Assembly (NCBI GenBank): GCA_030043455.1
Contig: JASHXQ010000185.1
Coordinates: 1 to 27,198, forward strand
Direction of reading: 5' to 3'
DNA length: 27,198 nt
From: Nitrososphaerales archaeon
Lineage (GTDB): Archaea; Thermoproteota; Nitrososphaeria; Nitrososphaerales; CADDZS01
A model generated the notes under the pieces. It saw only the letters and a list, made by a program, of their open reading frames with translations. It searched no databases and was not told the DNA's origin. This document shows positions 1-6,564 of this stretch, piece by piece. How positions within the stretch are numbered: position 1 is the stretch's first letter; every line of letters starts with the position of its first letter. A program made the translations under genes and the position numbers.

Positions 1-561
1 ACCGCGAATGCCTTGACTTGGAGCTGGTATCTCCTGTCCCAAAATCCGTTGGCGGAACAGAAAATGTACGAAGAGGTAAAATCAGTCGTGGATCCACGGT
101 CTCCCGGGTGGGAAGATCTACCGAAGCTCGAGTACACTACGAAAGTATTCACTGAATCCATGCGCCTCTATCCCCCGGCGTGGGTACTTCCCCGTGAAGC
201 GACGATGGACACAACGATTGGTGGGTACTTCATACCACTCGGATCACAGGTGCTGGTGAGCCAATACGTCACTCACCATGATCCGAGATTCTACAACGAT
301 CCCGAAAAGTTCGATCCGGACCGATGGACGCCAGCCATGAAGAACAGCCTACCCAAATTTGCCTATTTCCCGTTTGGAGGTGGGGCCAGATCTTGCGTCG
401 GAGAACCCTTCGCGTGGATGGAAGGAGAGTTGCTTCTGGCTGCCATTTCTCAAAAGTGGAAAATGCATCATGTAGAGGGACATAAAGTGGAGATGCTGCC
501 GCAGATTACTCTCAGGCCCAAGAACGGAATGATGATGAAGTTAGAGCGTAGGAAGGATTAG
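1..561 (+). CDS. Cytochrome P450, 3' part (5' end outside window)
   Basis: Haem-thiolate monooxygenase; the substrate cannot be told from sequence. The reading frame is open to the first base of the window, so the gene begins upstream. The first residues (TANALTWSWYLLSQNP) look like the end of the I-helix, just after the oxygen-binding AGxET motif. The K-helix ExxR is seen as ESMR in the ESMRLYPPAW segment. The haem loop is FGGGARSCVG, with the Cys that ligates iron. The C-terminal strand region ends in TLRPKNGMMMKL, as is usual in bacterial and archaeal P450s. No ferredoxin or ferredoxin reductase is visible next to it. It converges on the dehalogenase-like gene, with about 40 bases between the stops. 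The family call is secure. Confidence 0.95.
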   Translation, partial: TANALTWSWYLLSQNPLAEQKMYEEVKSVVDPRSPGWEDLPKLEYTTKVFTESMRLYPPAWVLPREATMDTTIGGYFIPLGSQVLVSQYVTHHDPRFYNDPEKFDPDRWTPAMKNSLPKFAYFPFGGGARSCVGEPFAWMEGELLLAAISQKWKMHHVEGHKVEMLPQITLRPKNGMMMKLERRKD

Positions 562-603
562 GGCAATATTCTAGCGATCTAATTAATCAACTAATGGAAG
601 GGT

Positions 604-1500
604 TTACATGGAGAGGAACTGTTTGACGAGAGCCGCTGTCGCGTCGGGATTCTCTTCCGGAAAGAAGTGCCCTCCTTTCATCGGCCGGCCCTGCACATCT
701 GAAGCCCATTGCCGCCAGATTCCCAGAGGACCCCCTTCTTTCTCGTAGAAAGTGTCCAGCGGCCCACCTGAGGCCCATAGATGAAGCATCGGGCATTCGA
801 TTCTTTTTGACGCCACCTTGTCAACACGATCGTGCTCAATATCGATCGATGCTGCGGCACGGTACTCTTCGCAGATGCCGTGGACACGAGCAGGATCTCG
901 AAAGGTGGAGACGTATTCATCTAAAATCTCCGGGCTAAAAGATCCTTGCCCGAAAGGATTGTCGAAAACAGCTCTGGGAGCACCGAGCAGGTAGCTTTCC
1001 GGGAGCGGTGACGGCTGCGAGAGCAAGATCCATGGCCAATAGGTCTGGGCAAATCGCGCATCCGACCGGCTCCAAGCTTCGAGAATGGGAATCACATCGA
1101 ACACGGCGAGGCGCTCCACATTCTTGGGGTGGTCCAGTGCGAGACGGTAACAAACCCGCCCTCCACGATCGTGCCCAATTAGGACGAAGGAGGAAAAGCC
1201 GAGCTCCATCATGACATTAACAAGCTCGTCCGCCATTGCACGTTTTGAATAGGGAAAATGATCCGCTGTGGAAACTGGTATTCCACTCCGACCGTAAGCA
1301 CGCAGGTCCACGGAAATCACAGTGTGATTGTCGGCAAGTTTCGGAGCGAGGAATCGCCACATCAGACTTGTGCGGGGGAAACCATGCACCAGCAGAATAG
1401 CTGGTCCCTTTCCATATCGCCGCACGAATATTGTGTTCTCTGATACTTTCACTTGGGAAGTCTCGAAGAAACTCTGATCAGACAATCGTTTCTCCCCCAT
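604..1500 (-). CDS. Alpha/beta hydrolase, haloacetate (fluoroacetate) dehalogenase-like
   Basis: The fold shows an oxyanion segment LVHGFPRTSLMW and a nucleophile elbow GHDRGGRVCYR. The nucleophile is Asp rather than Ser, as in haloalkane/haloacetate dehalogenases and epoxide hydrolases. The two arginines after the Asp match the carboxylate-binding pair of fluoroacetate dehalogenase. The acid Asp lies in AVFDVIP and the catalytic His in KGGHFFPEE. The segment WRQWASDVQG is very like that family, recalled from memory. The halide pocket differs: the Trp (YWPWILLSQP) and Tyr (CEEYR) are kept, but the His before the Trp is Pro. The start chosen is ATG at 1500; a GTG at 1509 would add three residues. 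It is last in a minus-strand run after the LLM gene (67-base gap). Family 0.9; substrate unknown. Confidence 0.88.
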   Translation of the reverse strand: MGEKRLSDQSFFETSQVKVSENTIFVRRYGKGPAILLVHGFPRTSLMWRFLAPKLADNHTVISVDLRAYGRSGIPVSTADHFPYSKRAMADELVNVMMELGFSSFVLIGHDRGGRVCYRLALDHPKNVERLAVFDVIPILEAWSRSDARFAQTYWPWILLSQPSPLPESYLLGAPRAVFDNPFGQGSFSPEILDEYVSTFRDPARVHGICEEYRAAASIDIEHDRVDKVASKRIECPMLHLWASGGPLDTFYEKEGGPLGIWRQWASDVQGRPMKGGHFFPEENPDATAALVKQFLSM

Positions 1501-1567
1501 GATCTGCACTTGGAGAAGCCATTATCAAAGTTGTTAGAACATTGATCTGTGATTCGCTCTCAGCAGA

Positions 1568-2605
1568 TTATCCAAGCTTTTCACGGACAACGGGGGCAAT
1601 CCTCGTCGCAATTAATTCGAGAGAGTGCGAGAGTTGCTCGTGCGTAAGAGCTCCCGGGTCCATCTGAAAAGTCACCCGGACTAATCCGCCGAGAGCCTTG
1701 CTGTGATGGAGGATTTTTTCGACCACTTCGTCAGGATCGCCCACCATTAGCGCTCCTTCCGGACCACTCTGTGCTTCAAAATCAGCTCGCGTAACCGGCG
1801 CCCAGCCGCGCTCCTTGCCCACTTCTGTGAAGGCTCGGGCATAGCCCGGAAAGAATTCGTCCGCTGCCTTCTGAGATGTGTCTGCGACGTATCCGAGAGA
1901 ATGCATTCCCACCTTCATTCCATCCGGCGGATGACCGTTTCGTTTGTACGTTTTCTTGTAAAGTTCAATGAGAGGAGCAAAGTCAGCAGTCTCGCCCCCA
2001 ATTATCGCCACCATGAGAGGTAGTCCCAATTTTCCTGCGCGGAGAAACGACTCTGGTGTTCCGCCGACTCCGATCCAGATCGGGAGAGGATTTTGCACTG
2101 GTCTCGGGTATACACCTTGTCCACTTAGTGGCGGCCTGAATTTGCCTGACCAGGTGACGTGCTCATTCGCACGCAACTTCAACAGGAGGTCTAGTTTCTC
2201 TTCGTAGAGTGCATCGTAATCGCTGAGGTCGTATCCAAACAGGGGGAAGGCTTCAATGAAGGAACCGCGGCCCGCTATGATCTCTGCTCTGCCCTGAGAA
2301 AGCAGGTCCACCGTCGCAAACTCCTGAAAAATGCGCACAGGATCTGCGGCACTAAGCACCGTGACGGCGCTCGTGAGCCGAATTCTACAGGTTCTTGCGG
2401 CCGCAGCTGCTAGAATAACCGCCGGAGCCGAATCCAAGAAATCCTTCCGGTGGTGCTCTCCGATTCCGAAGATGTCCAGCCCTAAATGGTCAGCTCTCTC
2501 GATTAGCTTCAGTATGTCCTGAAGACGCTCAGCTTCAGTTTCCTTTTGACTGTTCTTGGGATCCGAAGCAAAGGCTGCAGCAAAAGTGTCAATTCCGATT
2601 TGCAT
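1568..2605 (-). CDS. LLM class flavin-dependent oxidoreductase (Atu2307/SP_0267-like)
   Basis: A 345-residue luciferase-like TIM-barrel enzyme, expected to use FMNH2 or F420H2 to oxidise or reduce a small organic substrate in the cytoplasm. Family signatures are the N-terminal MQIGIDTFA strand, the FGIGEHH motif, the run LTSAVTVLSAADPVRIFQEF, the GRAEIIAGRGSFIEAFPLFG segment and IWIGVGGTPES. Together they match, from memory, the LLM subgroup named Atu2307/SP_0267. Length is normal. It starts with ATG, 43 bases after the CDGSH gene stop, and precedes the dehalogenase-like gene, so the three probably share a transcript. The substrate and the choice of flavin or F420 cannot be told from sequence. 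Confidence 0.9.
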   Translation of the reverse strand: MQIGIDTFAAAFASDPKNSQKETEAERLQDILKLIERADHLGLDIFGIGEHHRKDFLDSAPAVILAAAAARTCRIRLTSAVTVLSAADPVRIFQEFATVDLLSQGRAEIIAGRGSFIEAFPLFGYDLSDYDALYEEKLDLLLKLRANEHVTWSGKFRPPLSGQGVYPRPVQNPLPIWIGVGGTPESFLRAGKLGLPLMVAIIGGETADFAPLIELYKKTYKRNGHPPDGMKVGMHSLGYVADTSQKAADEFFPGYARAFTEVGKERGWAPVTRADFEAQSGPEGALMVGDPDEVVEKILHHSKALGGLVRVTFQMDPGALTHEQLSHSLELIATRIAPVVREKLG

Positions 2606-2648
2606 GGTGCTAGAATCAGATTGGTTCTTGGGGCGCCATCGAAATTAG

Positions 2649-3395
2649 CTAACGCGATTCCTCTTTGGTCTTCGGGAATTCATAAAGACCATCTTTGAAG
2701 TGGATGCTCGCGTGGCTACCATTGCAGAAGGGCATGTTGGACGAAGCTCCACACCGGCATAGTGTCACCCGGTTCCGGACTTCGTATGGCTTTCCATCTT
2801 CGGAAGAGATGTGAATACCACCCCGCACCCAGATGGGCCCGCTGACTCCCAGAGCAGGATCCTCGATGATCCCAATGGATGCTGGAAGTTCACCCTCAAT
2901 CACTTTTCCAGTCTTTCGATCGCGCACTACGAGTCGCCCTCCCGGGCAGTGATTAGCCTCCCGGATGGTGAGCTCACGTGCTTGCTCTCCCTGTTCTGTC
3001 ACCAGATTCCAGACCTGGCCACTGGGATCACAGAACCTCGCAAACGCGCAAAGGTTTTCTGCATCGCTTAGGTTAAGACTTGGACCTTGCGTGACTTCCG
3101 CCTGCCGATCGTAGGGCTTGCGGGTGGCCGTCTCCTTCCCCTCGAATTTTATCTTCAGGTGTGTATCATCGCAAAACGGTTTGTTTTTGGATTGCCCACA
3201 TCGACAGAGACGGTAGTAGCTTTCTCCTTCGACCTTGCCCGCTTCTGTGGGTTTGTAAGAATCGCCCGGGATCCAGTCCCACGACATTCCCTCCTTATTA
3301 GGCGTTATGACTTGCGCGCCCACGGGCACCTCGCCGAATACAAGATAAGGTCCGTCCTTGCTGACCACAATTTTCATCTTTCCTTTATCAGACAT
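2649..3395 (-). CDS. Iron-sulfur protein with two CDGSH domains and a central Cys-rich Fe-S region
   Basis: Electron-transfer or Fe-S/redox sensing protein of 248 residues. The first CDGSH motif, CRCGQSKNKPFCDDTH, lies near residues 63-78. The second, CRCGASSNMPFCNGSH, lies near residues 213-228. Each supplies the three Cys and one His of a 2Fe-2S site. The middle carries CAFARFC and NHCPGGRL, as in the Fer4_19/DUF1271-type divergent Fe-S domain often found with CDGSH repeats. It starts with ATG and is the first recognised gene of the run CDGSH, LLM monooxygenase, dehalogenase-like hydrolase, which suggests it may pass electrons to a partner oxygenase. That link, and any link to the P450, is inference. 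Confidence 0.9.
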   Translation of the reverse strand: MSDKGKMKIVVSKDGPYLVFGEVPVGAQVITPNKEGMSWDWIPGDSYKPTEAGKVEGESYYRLCRCGQSKNKPFCDDTHLKIKFEGKETATRKPYDRQAEVTQGPSLNLSDAENLCAFARFCDPSGQVWNLVTEQGEQARELTIREANHCPGGRLVVRDRKTGKVIEGELPASIGIIEDPALGVSGPIWVRGGIHISSEDGKPYEVRNRVTLCRCGASSNMPFCNGSHASIHFKDGLYEFPKTKEESR

Positions 3396-3412
3396 GGAGC
3401 CTATTCACCCGA

Positions 3413-3613
3413 TTAACTGGAAGATAAAGATGACTTTTCGCGCTCTAGATCTTCCAATGCAAGAGACGAATAATGCTCTAAGAAAAGTCTTAATTCATCG
3501 AATCTAGGTCTAACATCAGGAAATCCGAGAACTATGTCCGAAGAGGAAGAGTCGGATGAAGAAAAGGAAGAAGACGAGTTCGAGGAAAAGACCAAAGGCT
3601 TTGATCTGCCCAA
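3413..3613 (-). CDS. Possible small Ser-rich ORF (competes with the plus-strand ORF 3534-3662)
   Basis: A 66-residue TTG-started frame that ends 17 bases before the CDGSH start, so it could be the first gene of that operon. Its second half, from about DVRPRFDELRLFLEHY, looks like a plausible amphipathic helix. Its first half is an almost pure serine run, which is what the complement of the Glu/Lys-rich plus-strand ORF would give. Only one of the two overlapping frames is likely to be coding in 3534-3613. No family is recognised. Confidence 0.25.
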   Translation of the reverse strand: MGRSKPLVFSSNSSSSFSSSDSSSSDIVLGFPDVRPRFDELRLFLEHYSSLALEDLEREKSSLSSS

Positions 3614-3662
3614 GAAACTGGGGAAGAAAAGGAAAGACGACGCGAACGAAGATGTTGGTTGA
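3534..3662 (+). CDS. Possible 42-residue acidic/basic small protein
   Basis: An ATG-started frame of 42 codons. The first 20 residues are almost all Glu, Asp, Ser and Lys (MSEEEESDEEKEEDEFEE), followed by GFDLPKKLGKKRK and a polar tail. Codon third positions are mixed, like neighbouring genes. No family is recognised. It lies on the strand opposite an overlapping Ser-rich ORF, and one of the two is probably only a shadow. Apart from these two candidates, nothing else is seen between the CDGSH start (3395) and the methyltransferase start (3757). Confidence 0.33.
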   Translation: MSEEEESDEEKEEDEFEEKTKGFDLPKKLGKKRKDDANEDVG

Positions 3663-3756
3663 CAGATTTGTTAACACCCCATTCGCAAAGCATGAACTTT
3701 AGGATTAAACTAGACTAGCACGGGGAGTATCTCCGGAATTCTGGTGTCCGTCTCCA

Positions 3757-4341
3757 ATGAACCCGAATATCAAGTTCCTGACTCGTGCCCTTGTCGCTGG
3801 AGTTATCATTTGGGCAATACTGACGGCGATCTTCGATCTTTCAACCTTGATTTCGAAATCGATCGGACTTCCCCTTACGGTCGTTTTCCCTTTGCCAATG
3901 AGGATAATCGGGCTTGTGATTACGGGAATCGCTCTCGCGGAAACGATCTGGTTGTTTACCTACCGGCAACCTCAGGATATGATCCTCTCGACTTACTTCA
4001 CTTTCATGAAACTTTTCAGACTTGTGCCGATCGATAAAAATGCCGAAAGGACCGAACCTCTAGTTTTCAGCGGTCCACAAAAATATGTGAGGCATCCTCT
4101 CTATCTTGGGCTGATGCTTGCAGTATTCGGATGGGCTTTTCTAATGGGTAACATTTCTGATCTTGTGGCCATCCCCATTCTTGTGATATGGTTCCGATTT
4201 GTCCTGATTCCCTTCGAAGAAAAGGAGTTGCGTTCAGTGTTCGGAGACCAGTTTACGAGGTACGCGGATGCTACCCCCATGCTGATACCTTTCAATTGCA
4301 GAAAGCATGGGCTCAACCACATTTTTTCCGAGAAGAGCTAA
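3757..4341 (+). CDS. Isoprenylcysteine methyltransferase (ICMT/PEMT)-like membrane protein
   Basis: A 194-residue integral membrane protein with about four or five hydrophobic segments. Two N-terminal ones lie near residues 8-30 and 47-68, and others near 108-128 and 132-152. The C-terminal signature of the ICMT/phospholipid-methyltransferase family is clear: GPQKYVRHPLYLGLML, where Arg-His-Pro-x-Tyr is the SAM-site motif, and later IPFEEKELRSVFGDQFTRY, where the EE and the YxRY-like end are typical. These enzymes methylate a lipid or prenyl-cysteine carboxylate with SAM at the membrane. In archaea the substrate is unknown. It starts with ATG. It is a single gene, divergent from the CDGSH operon and convergent with the DUF5519 gene. 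Confidence 0.82.
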   Translation: MNPNIKFLTRALVAGVIIWAILTAIFDLSTLISKSIGLPLTVVFPLPMRIIGLVITGIALAETIWLFTYRQPQDMILSTYFTFMKLFRLVPIDKNAERTEPLVFSGPQKYVRHPLYLGLMLAVFGWAFLMGNISDLVAIPILVIWFRFVLIPFEEKELRSVFGDQFTRYADATPMLIPFNCRKHGLNHIFSEKS

Positions 4342-4355
4342 AGAGTCGCTAAGAC

Positions 4356-4727
4356 CTACTTGGATTCTGCGGTCGAATGCAAAGTGCGATTATACACGGC
4401 GCTGGGAGTTTTTGCTTTTTCCCTCGCTACATCATATGACAATCTGAAGAGCTCGATTGCGCGCTGAACGTCCCCTCCTTCTCGGAAACGAAAAGTGATC
4501 CAGCCACTCTTCGGAAGGATGTGGTGGGGCTGCACTTTCTTCTCTTCTACCAGCTTGTTTCTAACTTCCATGGGAAACACGATATCCACCCAGGAGTCAC
4601 CGTGTACGTGCCCTAATTCCCTTCTACCTAGTTTGAACTCGGTTCCACCAAAACTGTGAGGAGCTATGGTCACACCTTCCCACTTTGAAACTGCCGTTAC
4701 AATTTTTTCTTCGGCTTGTGAGATCAA
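4356..4727 (-). CDS. DUF5519 / 'luciferase family' small protein
   Basis: A 123-residue soluble protein matching, from memory, the small family annotated as luciferase-family or DUF5519. Its conserved signature is the His/Gly core HSFGGTEFKLGRRELGHVHG, then VDIVFP, then the PHHILPKSGWITFRFREGG block, and an Arg-Leu-Ser-Tyr helix near the C-terminus. No catalytic activity is established for the family. The start is TTG, supported by a well-placed AAGGAG (4735-4740) seven bases upstream. It ends 14 bases from the stop of the convergent methyltransferase gene, so it is a single transcription unit. Confidence 0.8.
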   Translation of the reverse strand: MISQAEEKIVTAVSKWEGVTIAPHSFGGTEFKLGRRELGHVHGDSWVDIVFPMEVRNKLVEEKKVQPHHILPKSGWITFRFREGGDVQRAIELFRLSYDVAREKAKTPSAVYNRTLHSTAESK

Positions 4728-4734
4728 CTATTTT

Positions 4735-4740
4735 CTCCTT
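4735..4740 (-). promoter_or_regulatory. Ribosome binding site supporting a TTG start
   Basis: Reads AAGGAG on the minus strand, seven bases before the TTG at 4727. This decides the start of the DUF5519 gene, which has no nearby ATG. Confidence 0.6.
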
Positions 4741-4883
4741 CACTGACTCAGTATGGGACAGTGCATTCTGCCTATTAAGTCTCCCAGCTGCCAACTCTTG
4801 GTGAAGTAAGAGTGAGAAAAACCGACGTGGGAGCTGTAAAGAATAATACACCGGTTTCATCTGCTAGGTCCCGATTTTAGCCC

Positions 4884-5990
4884 GTGCAGATAAAAAAAGT
4901 AGAAACTTATTTTCTGAAGATCCCCCTCGATCGTACCATCCGGGACTCCCTTTTCGAAGTTTCGTATATCGGCTTTCCCGCTGTGAAACTTGTTTCTGAT
5001 GAGGGCCTTGAAGGATGGGGGTTCAACTGGATGACGGCCGGAGGAGGAGAATTCGCGAAGGAGATGATCGATCGTTACATGGCAAAGTCCATTGTGGGGC
5101 GCGATCCGATGACTCGCAAGAAGATAGTGAACGATCTCTTCTTTGTGGAGACCTTCGGGTGGGACTTTAGGCTGGGCAGGAACGGCCTTGCAGTGATGGC
5201 GATTGCAGCGGTTGATATGGCCCTGTGGGATCTCCTGTGCAAAAAAGCGGATTTGCCTCTATGGAAAGTTCTCGGAGGGTACCACGACCTTGTCGAGGCC
5301 TACAACACTCATGGGGGCTGGCTCTCATGGACCCTGGAAGAACTCGTCGCCAACGTAAAGGAGCTGGTCGCACTTGGTTACACTGCCATGAAGATCAAGG
5401 TGGGTAGCCGAAATCCGGAGGACGATTATGAGCGGTTGAAAGCTGTCCGGGCTGCCATAGGTCCGTCTACGAAGATGATGATTGATGCAAACACAAAGTG
5501 GGATCTGGAAACGGCGAGCAGGTGGGGAAGAAAATTCGATGATTTCGATCCGTACTGGTTCGAAGAACCGCTGAACCCGCTGGATATCAAAGGCCACGCA
5601 ATCCTCCGGTCCAGAATAAAGACGCCGATCGCGATCGGCGAATCGATCCACAACAAGTGGACCTTCAGGGACTATATTTCACAGGGGGCGGCAGACATTC
5701 TCCAGGTTGATGCGACCAAGGTAGCCGGGATCACCGAGTGGCTGGAAGTCGCAAACTATGCAGGGATGAACAACATCAATGTCTATCCGCATACAAACAT
5801 TCAGCAACCGCTACACGTGCAGCTTGTCGCTGGAACAGTTAACGCATCCGTGGTGGAACACGTACCATGGTTGCTAGACGTGTGGAAGGAACCATTGGAA
5901 CCGAAGGATGGCTACTTTAGCCTTCCGAAACGAGCTGGTGCCGGTACGGAGATCAGGGGGGATGCGATCGAAAGGTACTCCCAAAACTAA
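4884..5990 (+). CDS. Mandelate racemase/enolase superfamily enzyme
   Basis: A 368-residue enolase-superfamily enzyme, likely an acid-sugar dehydratase or racemase acting by Mg-stabilised proton abstraction next to a carboxylate. The N-terminal capping domain covers about residues 1-125, with the barrel after it. Catalytic features are visible: KIKVG with the K-x-K pair (K170/K172), metal ligands D201 in DANTKW, E227 in WFEEPL and E253 in IAIGES, then D276, and a His in YPHTNIQ (H303). This pattern fits the mandelate-racemase subgroup, with Lys on one face and His on the other. The GTG start at 4884 is at the family's usual N-terminus. A TATA-like AAAGAATAAT lies about 40 bases upstream. The substrate cannot be assigned. 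Confidence 0.9.
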   Translation: MQIKKVETYFLKIPLDRTIRDSLFEVSYIGFPAVKLVSDEGLEGWGFNWMTAGGGEFAKEMIDRYMAKSIVGRDPMTRKKIVNDLFFVETFGWDFRLGRNGLAVMAIAAVDMALWDLLCKKADLPLWKVLGGYHDLVEAYNTHGGWLSWTLEELVANVKELVALGYTAMKIKVGSRNPEDDYERLKAVRAAIGPSTKMMIDANTKWDLETASRWGRKFDDFDPYWFEEPLNPLDIKGHAILRSRIKTPIAIGESIHNKWTFRDYISQGAADILQVDATKVAGITEWLEVANYAGMNNINVYPHTNIQQPLHVQLVAGTVNASVVEHVPWLLDVWKEPLEPKDGYFSLPKRAGAGTEIRGDAIERYSQN

Positions 5991-6091
5991 CTGATTCTCT
6001 AATGTGTTTGCTTGGCTCTGAGTGAAGAGAATTATGGAAGCTTTTGTTGAGATATGTTGTTTTTCCTGATACAAACTCTGACATCAATACG

Positions 6092-6100
6092 TTTAGAAAC
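6092..6100 (+). promoter_or_regulatory. Putative archaeal TATA box
   Basis: TTTAGAAAC centred about 37 bases before the ATG at 6133, which would give a leader of roughly ten bases. The call rests on position and composition only. Confidence 0.35.
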
Positions 6101-6132
6101 TGCTGGGATGCATTGCCGTAGCTTAGAAAAAA

Positions 6133-6534
6133 ATGAAATCCCTGCCAGACTCCGTAAAGAAGTTGATCGAAGAAAAATCGTACGCCAATGTCGCTACACT
6201 CTTACCTGATGGATCGCCCCATGTAGTGTTGACTTGGGTGGATCACGACGGAGATACCATTTTGATCAATACCAACGAAGGCAGTCAGAAGTACAAGAAC
6301 GCCAAAAGAAATTCCAAGATCGCTTTAGACGTAGTGGATCTCTCCAATCCGTTCAGAGCTGCCTTCATCCGTGGAAGGGTTGTCGACGTAACCGTTGAAG
6401 GCGCCGATGCTCACATCGACCGGATGGCGAAAAAATACATGGGAGTAGACAAGTACCCGGGACGTATGACTGGAATAAATCGAGTGTTGATCAAAATTGA
6501 ACCCACTCACGTCATCCCTCCGCGGCAGGGCTAA
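6133..6534 (+). CDS. Split-barrel F420/FMN-binding protein (PPOX class)
   Basis: A 133-residue member of the pyridoxamine-5'-phosphate-oxidase-like split-barrel family, in the group usually labelled PPOX-class F420-dependent. Typical features are the opening helix LPDSVKKLIEEKSYANVATL, the strand pair DGSPHVVLTWVDHDGDTILINTN, the cofactor-phosphate segment GSQKYKNAKRNSKIAL and the late strand RVLIKIEPTHVI. It probably binds F420 or FMN and reduces or oxidises a small molecule; the substrate is unknown. It starts with ATG and a TATA-like box lies upstream. It stands alone, convergent with the Lon-AAA gene. A second, more distant family member lies at 25993-26469. Confidence 0.87.
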   Translation: MKSLPDSVKKLIEEKSYANVATLLPDGSPHVVLTWVDHDGDTILINTNEGSQKYKNAKRNSKIALDVVDLSNPFRAAFIRGRVVDVTVEGADAHIDRMAKKYMGVDKYPGRMTGINRVLIKIEPTHVIPPRQG

Positions 6535-6564
6535 ATCTCGGAATGCGTTGTTAGAATAGATCTT

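Noticed and set aside
3744..4037. 97-residue frame overlapping the membrane methyltransferase
   Set aside because: Alternate frame of the ICMT-like gene, which has the conserved RHPLY motif and membrane helices.
5991..6132. Possible tRNA or small RNA in the gap after the enolase-superfamily gene
   Set aside because: No cloverleaf, T-loop consensus or strong inverted repeat could be found; only a TATA-like box near its right end.
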